Source: Selenomonas sp. AE3005
GTDB taxonomy: Bacteria > Bacillota > Negativicutes > Selenomonadales > Selenomonadaceae
Assembly (NCBI RefSeq): GCF_000686945.1
Contig: NZ_JMME01000006.1
Span: 124,001-188,000 of the forward strand
DNA length: 64,000 nt
Direction of reading: 5' to 3'
Below the pieces are notes generated by a model. It saw only the letters and a program-made list of their open reading frames with translations, ran no database searches and was not told where the DNA came from. Position 1 is the stretch's first letter; each line of letters opens with the position of its first letter. The position numbers were made by a program, and so were the translations under genes. Shown piece by piece: positions 24,393 to 32,632 of the stretch.

Positions 24393-26954
24393 ATGAAGTG
24401 TTTGGCAAAAAGAGGCCGCCGTCAGCTGACGCTGGCCGTATCGGCCGCTTTACTGGCAGGGGCATTCAGCATTATGCCGGGCGCACAGGCTATGCCGGCT
24501 GGCGGTATTAGTGCCACGGCGGCTATTAGTCAAAGCGGCAATACTATGAATATCAATGGTCAGGCGGCTAATAACATCATCGCCTGGGATAGTTTTTCGA
24601 TTGCGTCAGGGGAAACGGTCGCCTTTGGCGGTACAAATAATTACCTGAACTACGTCACAGGGGGCGCACGCTCGGAGATTTACGGTGCGATGACTGGTGG
24701 CGGCAATGTATTTTTGATTAACCCTAACGGCATTTTGTTCGGGCCGGGGGCGCAGATAAACGTAGGCAGTCTGTATGCCTCCACCCGCACGCTGACCGAG
24801 GCCGATTTTAAGCAGTTTGACAGCAGTGGAATACTGTCGGCGGCTGTGCCGGAGACGGGGGATATCGTCAATCGCATGGAGTCGAGCCTGTCGAATATGA
24901 ATATTACGCTGGAGGGGGACTGCGTAACCTTTACGCACTATGCTGGCGGCAAGGTGGGCGGCGATGCCAAATATACGGCTGTGGCCAATGAAGTGGATGT
25001 GGGCTATGCCGGAACGGCGCCCACGGCAAAGCCGGGCAACCTTAGCTGTACGCCTAACGTTACCTGGATGAAACTGGTTAATAATGCCGATGAATTAAAA
25101 GGGATTAACGCAGACCAGTCCGGTAATCTTGCCGGGAATTATATGCTGAGTAATACCTGGAATGATGAGACAACCGTTTCACCCCAAGATGGCAAGGCAT
25201 CCATTATCTATCAAGATAAAAAAGAAATTGTTGGTACTAGTGATTATTTAATTTATTATTTTAGCGGTAAATTCAATGGAGCAGGGCATAGCATTAAACT
25301 GGCTATTGATAAATCAACAGAGGAGAATGTCGGCCTTTTTGACCAGCTTTCTGGCGCTGTTGTCCGTAACCTAACCCTGACTGGAACGGTGACCGGGAAG
25401 AATAATGTTGGTGCTTTGGCTGGAACCGTCAGCGATGCGACGATTTCCAGTGTATATAATCAGGCCAATGTAACCGGAAGTGGAGATAATCCTTCTTTGA
25501 TGACTGGCGGTTTGGTTGGTAATGCGGACGCCAGCAGTTTCAAAAATGTCGGCAACTCCGGTACGATAACAGGTATGAGGCTAGTTGGTGGTATTGTTGG
25601 TTATATGCCTAAAGGCAGCATAACCAATGCCTATAATACGGGTGATGTATCTGGCACTGAGGTTGTTGGTGGTATTGCAAATGCAACTGATTTAACCATA
25701 ACCCATGCCTACAATGCAGGCAATATATCTGGCAGTTTCGAAGTTGGCGGTATTGTCGGTCACTTGGAGGCTGGTACCATAGAATCAAGTTACAACACAG
25801 GAACGGTACAGAGCAGTAAGACGGTACAGCTCACTGGAGGAACGGCGGCAGGCGGTTTGGTGGGGTGTATGGCAAAAGGACGAATAGAAAACTCCTTCAA
25901 TACAGGCACAGTTACCGCGCAAGATGGTGCAGGGGGGATTATTGGTGAAGCCGCGCAGATAAGCGGGGAAGTGAAGGTGCAGAATGTATATAACACTGGC
26001 GCAGTAAAGGCTGTTGACAGTAATGCTTACACTGCTGGTGGTATTGTTGGTTTGGTTAGTAGTAATAATGGGGAGGCTTTGACGCTGGAGCGCGTGTACC
26101 AGACAGGGGCGGTTACGCAGGGCACAGGTCAGGGCGGAGCCATTATTGGGAAAGTGTTGGATAATGCAAATCCTGCGCAGGTTACCGTTAGTAATGTATT
26201 CTTCCAGCAGGGCACAGGAAATGCAACTTACGGCACGGCCAAGACCGCAGACGAGCTAAAACAGGCAAGTACGTTCGCCGGCTGGGACAGCAATCTGGAT
26301 ACCACAGGACAGAGTACGAGTGCAGCATGGCGCATCTACGATGGCAAGACTACCCCCCTGCTCACGAATTTCCTTTCCCGTCTTGATTTTTCGCAGGCCA
26401 ATAAGACCGTGGACTATGACGGCAATGTGCATTATACCTTCTACGTCTACGGCACGCCGGCCATGCTTAAGGGGTCTATCGTCAACTCCGGTAAGGAGGC
26501 AGGGACTTATAAGTCTGACCTTTACTCTGAACAGTTATGGGGGTATAACATCAACAATTCCACGCCAACTCTGACCATCAAGGCCTCGACGCCGGAACCG
26601 ACAACGGAACCAACAACGAAACCAACAACGGAACCAACAACGAAACCAACAACGAAACCAACAACGAAACCAACGTCGGAACAGCAGATTGATATGAGCG
26701 TTATCACGGCAGCATATCATATTGAAGGCTCAGGTGAGGATGATATAAAGTCCGATTCTATACTGCAGGACAGCGGTTCCAGTGCAAGCCTGGATGCAAC
26801 CAATGCGGTGCATGAGGTCAGCCTCGGTGACCGGGCCTCGATGGATGGCGCTGAGCTTGTTATTTCATCAGCAGATTCCGGTAAACGGGAAACAGAACAC
26901 CATGAAATCTCGGATTTCAGTGATGGGGACGAAGCAGGAAAGGCGGCAAAATAA
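24393..26954 (+). CDS. Two-partner secretion exoprotein (TpsA) with filamentous haemagglutinin TPS domain and GLUG repeats
   Basis: An 853-residue exported adhesin-like protein. A long signal peptide (about 1-33, ending AQAMPAG) is followed by the TPS secretion domain: NNIIAWDSFSIASGETVAF and NPNGILFGPGAQINVGSL are diagnostic. From about 300 to 590 there are repeated GLUG-type blocks (GGLVGN, NAYNTGDVSG, GGIVGH and so on) that form a beta-helix shaft. A Pro/Thr repeat (PTTEPTTKPTT) spans about residues 733-765, encoded by a 12-bp tandem repeat, and a 90-residue acidic tail follows. The partner TpsB gene starts 3 bases after the stop. Ribosome site GGAAGGA at proper distance from ATG 24393. 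Length is short compared with FhaB. Confidence 0.93.
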   Translation: MKCLAKRGRRQLTLAVSAALLAGAFSIMPGAQAMPAGGISATAAISQSGNTMNINGQAANNIIAWDSFSIASGETVAFGGTNNYLNYVTGGARSEIYGAMTGGGNVFLINPNGILFGPGAQINVGSLYASTRTLTEADFKQFDSSGILSAAVPETGDIVNRMESSLSNMNITLEGDCVTFTHYAGGKVGGDAKYTAVANEVDVGYAGTAPTAKPGNLSCTPNVTWMKLVNNADELKGINADQSGNLAGNYMLSNTWNDETTVSPQDGKASIIYQDKKEIVGTSDYLIYYFSGKFNGAGHSIKLAIDKSTEENVGLFDQLSGAVVRNLTLTGTVTGKNNVGALAGTVSDATISSVYNQANVTGSGDNPSLMTGGLVGNADASSFKNVGNSGTITGMRLVGGIVGYMPKGSITNAYNTGDVSGTEVVGGIANATDLTITHAYNAGNISGSFEVGGIVGHLEAGTIESSYNTGTVQSSKTVQLTGGTAAGGLVGCMAKGRIENSFNTGTVTAQDGAGGIIGEAAQISGEVKVQNVYNTGAVKAVDSNAYTAGGIVGLVSSNNGEALTLERVYQTGAVTQGTGQGGAIIGKVLDNANPAQVTVSNVFFQQGTGNATYGTAKTADELKQASTFAGWDSNLDTTGQSTSAAWRIYDGKTTPLLTNFLSRLDFSQANKTVDYDGNVHYTFYVYGTPAMLKGSIVNSGKEAGTYKSDLYSEQLWGYNINNSTPTLTIKASTPEPTTEPTTKPTTEPTTKPTTKPTTKPTSEQQIDMSVITAAYHIEGSGEDDIKSDSILQDSGSSASLDATNAVHEVSLGDRASMDGAELVISSADSGKRETEHHEISDFSDGDEAGKAAK
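26595..26678 (+). repeat. 12-bp tandem repeat coding the Pro/Thr linker
   Basis: Seven consecutive 12-base units of the form (G/A)AACCAACAACG, the first and last slightly changed. It encodes the PTTE/PTTK spacer of the TpsA protein and could vary in copy number between strains without breaking the frame. Confidence 0.9.
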
Positions 26955-26957
26955 TTC

Positions 26958-28604
26958 ATGAATAAAAATACAGCAATCGCATTTACAGTTTTAGCTTGTG
27001 TGGCCGGTGGCCCGGCCGCACCATGCCTGGAAGCAGCTCCGGCTGTCCCCCGTCCGGGGGACAGTCTTGGGGCGGAGATGGGAAAACCGGCACCGGAAAT
27101 TGACAATCAGGCGGCACAGCCTGCTGCTCCGGCCAAGGAATTACATTTTACGCTGCGTGGTATACGGGTGGACCAACCGGAAACCCGTTTCCCGCAGAAG
27201 GATATGGATGCCATCACCGCGCAGGCCGTAGGCCATGAAATCACTGTTAAGGATTTGGACAGGGTGTTGTCGCAGCTTTCTGCTTATGGACGCAGTCATG
27301 GCTATCCGGCTGCCTATGCTTTCGTTCCCGAACAGCGGACGAAGAACGGTGTGTTGGAAATACGTATTGCCTTGGGGCGCTTTGGCAAGGTCATTGTGGA
27401 AGATGGCGCCGGCAAAAATGCGCAGGAACGGGCAAAGGGCTTGATAGCAGGCCTTAGAACAGGTGAGGTCATAAAGGAACAGCCTTTAGAGACAGCGCTG
27501 GTTAATGTCAATAATATGTATGGTGTTAATGCTGCAGGTAAACTTATCCCCGGCGCAAGCGAAGGCACAAGCGACCTTATTATAAAACTGAGTCCCGGCA
27601 GGAAACAGACTGCGACTATTTATAGCGATAATTACGGCTCCAAGGCCTCTGGACGTTATCGTTATGGTTTTCAGGCAGGATTCATGGATTTGGGGGAAAC
27701 AGGGGGACGCTTGACTGTGGGCGGCCTTATTTCCAACAGTAATATGCATAACTACAATATTGGCTGGGATATGCAGCTGGGACATAGTGGCACCAATGTT
27801 GGCATTCGCTATAGTCGTATGGATTATGAGTTGGGCGATGTTTTTTCGGCTATTGACGCGCGTGGCATAGCTAACACGACGAGCCTATATGCTGTCACGC
27901 CACTTTGGCATACGGTGAGAAGTTCTTTGGCTGTTAAATATGGTTTCGATTATCGTGATATTAAGGACGAACTGCAGAACCTTTCAGCCAAGAAACATAG
28001 CTATGCCGGTTATATCGGTTTGGAGGGGACATTGCGCAACCCTCAGGGCGGCGGTATGCACGCCAGTCTGACTGCTTATACGGGAACAGTGGGGGCAGAT
28101 TCTGATTTTGCCTATACCCAGGGTAATGCGCGGAATTCGCTGGGGCGTTATACCAAGGGCGTTTTGGATACCGCAGTCCTGCAGCGTATAGGGCATACCT
28201 GTGATTTTTTGTTTAAGTTCCAAGGCCAACTGGCCAGCCGTAATCTGGATAGTAGTGAGCAGATGTATGTTGGCGGTATTCATGGCGTGCGTGCTTATCC
28301 GACAGGCACAGGTTCCGGGGATGAGGGCTGCCTCGCCAATATGGAATTGCGCTATCATACCCCGGTTAAAGGTCTTATGCTCAGGGCTTATTATGATGTA
28401 GGCCGTGTACGTATGCGTAAGGACGGCGTTGGTGGCAGTGCAACCCTGCAGGGCTGGGGCATAGGGGTGACTTACACGCATTCCTCCAACTGGTTTGCCC
28501 GTCTGGATTATGCCCGTCGTATCGGTTTGCCTGATTACCTGGCCAATGATGATAGCGCCAGCAGTCCACAGCGGATGTGGTTCCTGCTCGGTAAAACAAT
28601 CTAA
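26958..28604 (+). CDS. ShlB/FhaC-type outer-membrane transporter (TpsB)
   Basis: A 548-residue Omp85-superfamily pore that moves its TpsA partner across the outer membrane. A signal peptide (about 1-25) leads to a POTRA region (about 55-195: LHFTLRGIRVDQPETRF, SAYGRSHGYPAAYAFVPEQ) and a C-terminal 16-strand beta-barrel ending in an aromatic-rich last strand. The conserved VRGY-type loop motif appears as GGIHGVRAYPTG near residue 435. Placed 3 bases downstream of TpsA, so the pair is one operon. Start ATG at 26958. The presence of such a pore proves an outer membrane. Confidence 0.93.
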   Translation: MNKNTAIAFTVLACVAGGPAAPCLEAAPAVPRPGDSLGAEMGKPAPEIDNQAAQPAAPAKELHFTLRGIRVDQPETRFPQKDMDAITAQAVGHEITVKDLDRVLSQLSAYGRSHGYPAAYAFVPEQRTKNGVLEIRIALGRFGKVIVEDGAGKNAQERAKGLIAGLRTGEVIKEQPLETALVNVNNMYGVNAAGKLIPGASEGTSDLIIKLSPGRKQTATIYSDNYGSKASGRYRYGFQAGFMDLGETGGRLTVGGLISNSNMHNYNIGWDMQLGHSGTNVGIRYSRMDYELGDVFSAIDARGIANTTSLYAVTPLWHTVRSSLAVKYGFDYRDIKDELQNLSAKKHSYAGYIGLEGTLRNPQGGGMHASLTAYTGTVGADSDFAYTQGNARNSLGRYTKGVLDTAVLQRIGHTCDFLFKFQGQLASRNLDSSEQMYVGGIHGVRAYPTGTGSGDEGCLANMELRYHTPVKGLMLRAYYDVGRVRMRKDGVGGSATLQGWGIGVTYTHSSNWFARLDYARRIGLPDYLANDDSASSPQRMWFLLGKTI

Positions 28605-28628
28605 GCACTCTTACGACAACATCATTGC

Positions 28629-28680
28629 GAAACGCAAATAAGTAATTTTTCCTGTGGAAAAATCATAACAACTGCGTTAT
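28629..28680 (+). repeat. Hairpin repeat unit, tandem copy C1
   Basis: A 52-nt relative of the unit in 15284-15337. Outer arms are AACGCA/TGCGTT (C-G pair replaced by A-T) and the inner hairpin is AATTTTTCC/GGAAAAAT, changed together on both sides. This copy lacks the first half of the 140-bp element. Confidence 0.75.
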
Positions 28681-28691
28681 GTCATACTGAC

Positions 28692-28745
28692 GAAACGCCA
28701 ATAGGTAATTTTACCTATGGTAAAATTTGAACAACTGCGTTATAA
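28692..28745 (+). repeat. Hairpin repeat unit, tandem copy C2
   Basis: A 54-nt copy directly after C1. Inner hairpin AATTTTACC/GGTAAAATT is perfect with bases different from copies A and C1; outer arms AACGC/GCGTT. It ends CGTTATAA like copies A and B, 53 bases before the pgi start. Confidence 0.8.
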
Positions 28746-28797
28746 TCAATGTGTATGTAACAATAGCAATTTGGAATGAATCAGAGGAGTGTACAAA

Positions 28798-30258
28798 ATG
28801 AGTTTGAAACTTGCATCCGGTTTTGAGTTTGATTATGAAAACCTCTATGGCGAAGGTAAGGTTACAGAGGCTGACCTGAAAAGCTATGAAGAAGATTTAA
28901 AGAAGGCTCATGAGGCCATGAAGGTTATGCGTGAGAAGGGCTTTATCCGTGCTCATCTGTCCAAGGACGGCGAGCCGGAAAAGGTTCTGTTCTCCCAGCT
29001 GCCCTATGTAAAGGAAGGCAATCTCAACAGCCCCAGCTCGCTGAAAAAGCTGGGCGAACTCACTGCTCATGTAAAAAATAATGTAGACGTTGTAGTTTCC
29101 CTGGGTATCGGCGGTTCCTACCTCGGCAACAAGGTGCTCTTTGATGTGCACTGCGGCGAATTCTGGAACGAGCTGTCCAAGGAAGAACGCGATGGTTTCC
29201 CGAAGGTTGTATTCAGCGGCCAGAACATTGACCCGCGCCGCACTGGTGATATCATTCATTACCTGGAAAATAGCGCCAAGGTTACCAAGTCCCATGAAAA
29301 GCGCAACCTCAAGGTGCTGCTGCTCGTTATCTCCAAGTCCGGCGGCACGCTTGACACCATGAGCAACTTCATGGTTATCTATGACGCACTGCAGAAATAT
29401 GCTGATATTGATGTGGAAGTTGTAGCTGTAACTGACCCCAACATGGAAAAGCAGACGCTCCTCAAGAAACTGGCCATCGAAAAAGGCTGGCCGCAGTTTG
29501 CTGTACCCGATGGGGTGGGCGGCCGTTTCACGATTTTCTGTGAAGTGGGCCTGACGCTGGCTGCCTGCATTGGCTTTGATATTCAGTCCTTCCTCGATGG
29601 TGCCAAGGCTATGGACGAGGCCTGCCAGAACGACGATATTTGGCAGAACCCGGCTATGCTCAATGCCGCTTTGAAGTTCGCTGCTGCGGAAAAGCACGGC
29701 CGCGATATCGAAGTTATGATGCCGTATGGTGACTATCTGAAATCCGTTTCCGAATGGTACATTCAGCTGCTCGCTGAATCCCTCGGCAAGCAGTTCAACA
29801 AGGACGGCAAAGAAGTTTGCTACGGCCGTACGCCGCTCGTGGCTGTCGGCACGACGGATATGCATTCCCAGACGCAGCAGCATCAGGAAGGCAAGCTGAA
29901 CAAGGTTGTTCAGTTCATTCGTCTGGCTGACTGGGAAAATGACCTGGTTATCCCCGATGTATTCCCGGAGGCTAAGAAACTTTCCGATATCTCCGGTGTA
30001 ACCATGGGCCAGGCACTGGAAGTGGCCCGTCAGTCCAATGCTGATGCTCTGGCCTCCAACAAGCGTTACAATGCTTGTTTCACGCTGCCGAAACTCAACG
30101 CTTACCACCTCGGCGAACTCCTTTACATGCTGGCTATGTCCGTAGCATACGAAGGCGAGCTCTCCAACGTGGACGCTTTCAACCAGCCGGGTGTTGAATC
30201 CTATAAGCGCATTATGGGACCGAAACTGGCTGAAGTTAAGGCTGCCAACCAGAAATAA
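28798..30258 (+). CDS. pgi: Glucose-6-phosphate isomerase
   Basis: Interconverts glucose 6-phosphate and fructose 6-phosphate in glycolysis. SIS-fold protein of 486 residues with GIGGSYLGNK near 103, VISKSGGTLDT near 182, GGRFTIF near 240 and QHQEGKLNK near 360 (active-site His). Sequence and length fit the Firmicute PGI group. I chose ATG 28798 (MSLKLASG) behind GAGGAGTG; a TTG three codons upstream is less likely. A terminator follows at 30271. Confidence 0.95.
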   Translation: MSLKLASGFEFDYENLYGEGKVTEADLKSYEEDLKKAHEAMKVMREKGFIRAHLSKDGEPEKVLFSQLPYVKEGNLNSPSSLKKLGELTAHVKNNVDVVVSLGIGGSYLGNKVLFDVHCGEFWNELSKEERDGFPKVVFSGQNIDPRRTGDIIHYLENSAKVTKSHEKRNLKVLLLVISKSGGTLDTMSNFMVIYDALQKYADIDVEVVAVTDPNMEKQTLLKKLAIEKGWPQFAVPDGVGGRFTIFCEVGLTLAACIGFDIQSFLDGAKAMDEACQNDDIWQNPAMLNAALKFAAAEKHGRDIEVMMPYGDYLKSVSEWYIQLLAESLGKQFNKDGKEVCYGRTPLVAVGTTDMHSQTQQHQEGKLNKVVQFIRLADWENDLVIPDVFPEAKKLSDISGVTMGQALEVARQSNADALASNKRYNACFTLPKLNAYHLGELLYMLAMSVAYEGELSNVDAFNQPGVESYKRIMGPKLAEVKAANQK

Positions 30259-30270
30259 ATATGACTTGCA

Positions 30271-30301
30271 GGGGCGCACGGCGTAGGCTGTGCGCCCTTT
30301 G
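30271..30301 (+). terminator. Terminator of pgi
   Basis: GGGCGCAC/GTGCGCCC stem followed by TTTGTT. Confidence 0.8.
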
Positions 30302-30365
30302 TTATTGCAAGAGGGGCGCAGGTGGTATAAAATAAAAAGAGATTTTGATTTGTGGAGGCGCGTTT

Positions 30366-30788
30366 ATGTCTGGGGAACTTACGGAGCTGCAGGAACAGAT
30401 AATCAGGTTTTACCATCATAATCCCTTTGTGGAATATCTGCATATCAAGGTGCAGCCCCTGGCGACTGGAGAGGTGCGGCTGGAACTGCCTGTTGATGAA
30501 GTGCATACCAACCTGTATGGCATTGCTCATGGCGGTGTGCTGATGACTATGGCGGACACAGCCATGGGGGCCGCCTGCCTGGCCTGCAACAAAAAAGTTG
30601 TAACCATCAGCCTGACCACGGATTTCATGCATGCTGTGCCGCTGACGGAAACCGTGGTAACCACGGCCAAAGTGCTGCATGATGGCCGGCATACAATGAC
30701 CTGTGAGTGCGAGCTGCAGAGCAAGCATGGCAAGATTTTTGCCAAGGCTCATGCCAACTTCTATGTGCTGGGGCAGTTTGTGGAGTAA
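30366..30788 (+). CDS. PaaI-family hotdog thioesterase
   Basis: A 140-residue single hotdog-fold protein that hydrolyses acyl-CoA or aryl-CoA thioesters. The signature HGGVLMTMADTAMG (residues about 58-71), with the NLYGIAHGG lead-in, is typical of the PaaI/YdiI group. Start ATG 30366 lies behind GTGGAGGCG; an upstream in-frame start would leave no ribosome site. It stands between pgi and a flavoprotein gene, with terminators on both sides. Substrate unknown. Confidence 0.9.
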   Translation: MSGELTELQEQIIRFYHHNPFVEYLHIKVQPLATGEVRLELPVDEVHTNLYGIAHGGVLMTMADTAMGAACLACNKKVVTISLTTDFMHAVPLTETVVTTAKVLHDGRHTMTCECELQSKHGKIFAKAHANFYVLGQFVE

Positions 30789-30795
30789 ATATGGT

Positions 30796-30829
30796 GACCG
30801 GCTCACGGAAAAATGGCCGGTCCTTTGTT
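30796..30829 (+). terminator. Terminator of the thioesterase gene
   Basis: GACCGG/CCGGTC stem with a CTTTGTTA tail. It lies close before the next gene, so readthrough is possible. Confidence 0.6.
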
Positions 30830-30860
30830 ATATTTAGCTAAAGGTAAAAGGAGTGAAAAT

Positions 30861-31739
30861 ATGGCAAAGGTACTGATTATTGGGGCAGGCCCGGCCGGCG
30901 TATCGGCGGCCCTGTATGCCAAAAGAGGCGGCGCGGAAGTTACAGTTATCAGCGGTGGTGTGGAACTTAGCGGCTTGCTGCGGGCAGAGAAGATAGAAAA
31001 TTACTATGGCTTTGCCGAGGGAATAAGCGGTGCTGAACTGTATGCCAAGGGCATAGCCGGGGCCAGGGGGCTCGGCGTGGAGTTTGTGGACGAAGAACTG
31101 CTGGACCTGGGCTATAATGATGATTTTACCGGCTTTAAGGCAGTGACCAAAGCTGGGACAATTACGGCTGACAGTGTTATCGTGGCGACAGGTGCAGCCC
31201 GTCAGACTTTGCAGGTGCCGGGACTGCAGGAATTTACCGGCAAGGGCGTCAGTTATTGTGCCATCTGTGATGCTTTTTTTTATCGTGGCAAAAACGTGGG
31301 GGTTATCGGTGCCGGCGAGTATGCGCTGCATGAGGCTCAGACCTTGCTGCCGCATGCGGCCCAGGTGGTACTGCTCACCAATGGTGAGCAGCCAGCCGTG
31401 ACACCGCCACCGGAAATAACGGTACACGCAGGGAAAATAACGGCCCTGCAGGGGGCGGAAAGGCTGAGCCAGGTAGAATTTGCTGATGGCAGCAGCCTGC
31501 CTTTAGATGGTGTGTTTGTGGCCCTGGGGACAGCCGGCAGTACGGCTATTGCTAAAAAGCTGGGCGTACAGCTTGCCGGCAGCAATATTAAAGTTGATGA
31601 ACACATGGCCACCAATGTGCCGGGACTGTTTGCCGCCGGTGACTGTACGGGCGGCCTGCTGCAGATAGCCAAGGCTGTTTACCAGGGGGCAGAGGCCGGA
31701 CTGGCGGCGGTACGCTATCTGCGAGGGAAGAAAAAATAA
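30861..31739 (+). CDS. FAD/NAD(P)-dependent disulfide reductase, thioredoxin-reductase type
   Basis: A 292-residue low-molecular-weight flavoprotein. The N-terminal dinucleotide motif GAGPAGVSAALYAKRGG binds FAD, a redox-active CAIC lies within YCAICDAFFYRG near residue 135, the second GxGxxG (IGAGEYA) follows, and the C-terminal FAAGDCTGG binds FAD. These are the features of thioredoxin reductase-like enzymes. The second nucleotide site and sequence are more divergent than a housekeeping TrxB, so a ferredoxin- or NADH-dependent variant is possible, and no thioredoxin gene is near. ATG 30861 follows AAAGGAGTG. The DUF2325 gene starts 4 bases after the stop. Confidence 0.88.
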   Translation: MAKVLIIGAGPAGVSAALYAKRGGAEVTVISGGVELSGLLRAEKIENYYGFAEGISGAELYAKGIAGARGLGVEFVDEELLDLGYNDDFTGFKAVTKAGTITADSVIVATGAARQTLQVPGLQEFTGKGVSYCAICDAFFYRGKNVGVIGAGEYALHEAQTLLPHAAQVVLLTNGEQPAVTPPPEITVHAGKITALQGAERLSQVEFADGSSLPLDGVFVALGTAGSTAIAKKLGVQLAGSNIKVDEHMATNVPGLFAAGDCTGGLLQIAKAVYQGAEAGLAAVRYLRGKKK

Positions 31740-31743
31740 AGGT

Positions 31744-32319
31744 GTGAGAGATATTAAGCAGGAAAATCCGCGCAAGGGAGTATTAAAACGCTTAGAGGAA
31801 CTGGAACGATTATGCACGGCTTTGCAGGCGGAAAATGAGGAACTGCGCCGGGAAAATACACATTACAAAACACGCTATCAGGATAGTGTGGTGGAAAGTA
31901 TCCGCCTGCAGGAGCAGCTTACGGAACTTAGGGACCGCCTCAGAAAATACGAACCGTTGACAGTCAAGGCAGAGGCTGAAACTGACTTGTCAGCGGTGGC
32001 GGAAGAACCTGCGGCAGAGGAAGAACCGCAGGACTGCTTTACTGACCTGCCGTTTAAGGTAGCGGTCATTGGCGGTACGGAGGCCTGGCAGGCCAAGGTG
32101 GCAGAACGTCATCCACTGTTTAAAATCGTCGGCAGCAGTAAGAATTTTGACCGTGATAAACTGAGTGGTACGGATATTCTGGTCATCAATACGAATGCTG
32201 TGTCCCATGCTTGTACGCAAAAGGCTAAAGGGGAAGTAGATAAGGGGACGATGGTGCTGAGTATTTCGACGAATAATTTGGAGATATTGGATAAAAAGAT
32301 AATGTCGCTGCTGGCGTGA
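31744..32319 (+). CDS. Coiled-coil protein with C-terminal DUF2325 domain
   Basis: A 191-residue soluble protein. Residues about 10-70 form a coiled coil rich in Leu/Glu/Arg, an acidic linker follows (AEEPAAEEEP), and residues about 100-190 are a DUF2325-like domain (VAVIGGTEAWQAKVAERHP, ILVINTNAVSHA). The function of this domain is not known; it resembles Rossmann-type response domains. The GTG start at 31744 overlaps the end region of the flavoprotein gene, so co-transcription is likely. The stop is followed by the 140-bp repeat copy B. Confidence 0.72.
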   Translation: MRDIKQENPRKGVLKRLEELERLCTALQAENEELRRENTHYKTRYQDSVVESIRLQEQLTELRDRLRKYEPLTVKAEAETDLSAVAEEPAAEEEPQDCFTDLPFKVAVIGGTEAWQAKVAERHPLFKIVGSSKNFDRDKLSGTDILVINTNAVSHACTQKAKGEVDKGTMVLSISTNNLEILDKKIMSLLA

Positions 32320-32333
32320 GGGGGCAGCGATGT

Positions 32334-32473
32334 TATAACGAGGCAAGAAAATGTCCCCCACCTCAGCAGGTGGGGGCACGAATACCAAAACAGGCGGCGA
32401 GCATATCTCCCACCTCGTTGAAACGCCAAGAGGAAGTTTTGCCTATGGCAAAACTGGAACAACGGCGTTATAA
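32334..32473 (+). repeat. 140-bp structured intergenic repeat element, copy B
   Basis: Nearly identical to 15198-15337 (three substitutions in 140). Same inverted ends TATAACG/CGTTATA, same CCCCCACC/GGTGGGGG hairpin, and the same terminal 54-nt unit (32420-32473). It sits between the DUF2325 gene and a further inverted repeat at 32477-32556. Confidence 0.85.
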
Positions 32474-32476
32474 GGC

Positions 32477-32556
32477 GCAAGGCCTGTGCTGATAACTTTA
32501 CTTCGCTGAGACGCAAAGCGTCAAACGCTCCGAAAAGTCATCAGCACAGGCCTTGC
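32477..32556. repeat. 17-base perfect inverted repeat, probable terminator-like structure
   Basis: GCAAGGCCTGTGCTGAT at 32477-32493 pairs perfectly with 32540-32556, enclosing a 46-base loop. Directly downstream of repeat copy B and upstream of the hydrogenase terminator. A similar layout (17-base arms, long loop with TTTTC/GAAAA) is seen at 62008-62075. Confidence 0.7.
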
Positions 32557-32592
32557 TTAGGACGTAGTCAGCCAGCACACGACAAGAAACTG

Positions 32593-32620
32593 AAAAAGGA
32601 GCCGCTTGCGGCTCCTTTTT
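32593..32620. terminator. Terminator of the hydrogenase operon
   Basis: AAAAAGGAGCCGC/GCGGCTCCTTTTT perfect stem, just beyond the hydA stop on the minus strand; symmetric so it also works rightward. Confidence 0.9.
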
Positions 32621-32632
32621 GGTGGAAAGATT

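Noticed and set aside
26522-26720. Minus-strand frames rich in FRCWFRC or VGFVVGFVVG opposite the Pro/Thr linker
   Set aside because: Artefacts of the 12-bp tandem repeat read in antisense.
28897-30279. 460-residue minus-strand frame opposite pgi
   Set aside because: Antisense of a well-conserved gene.
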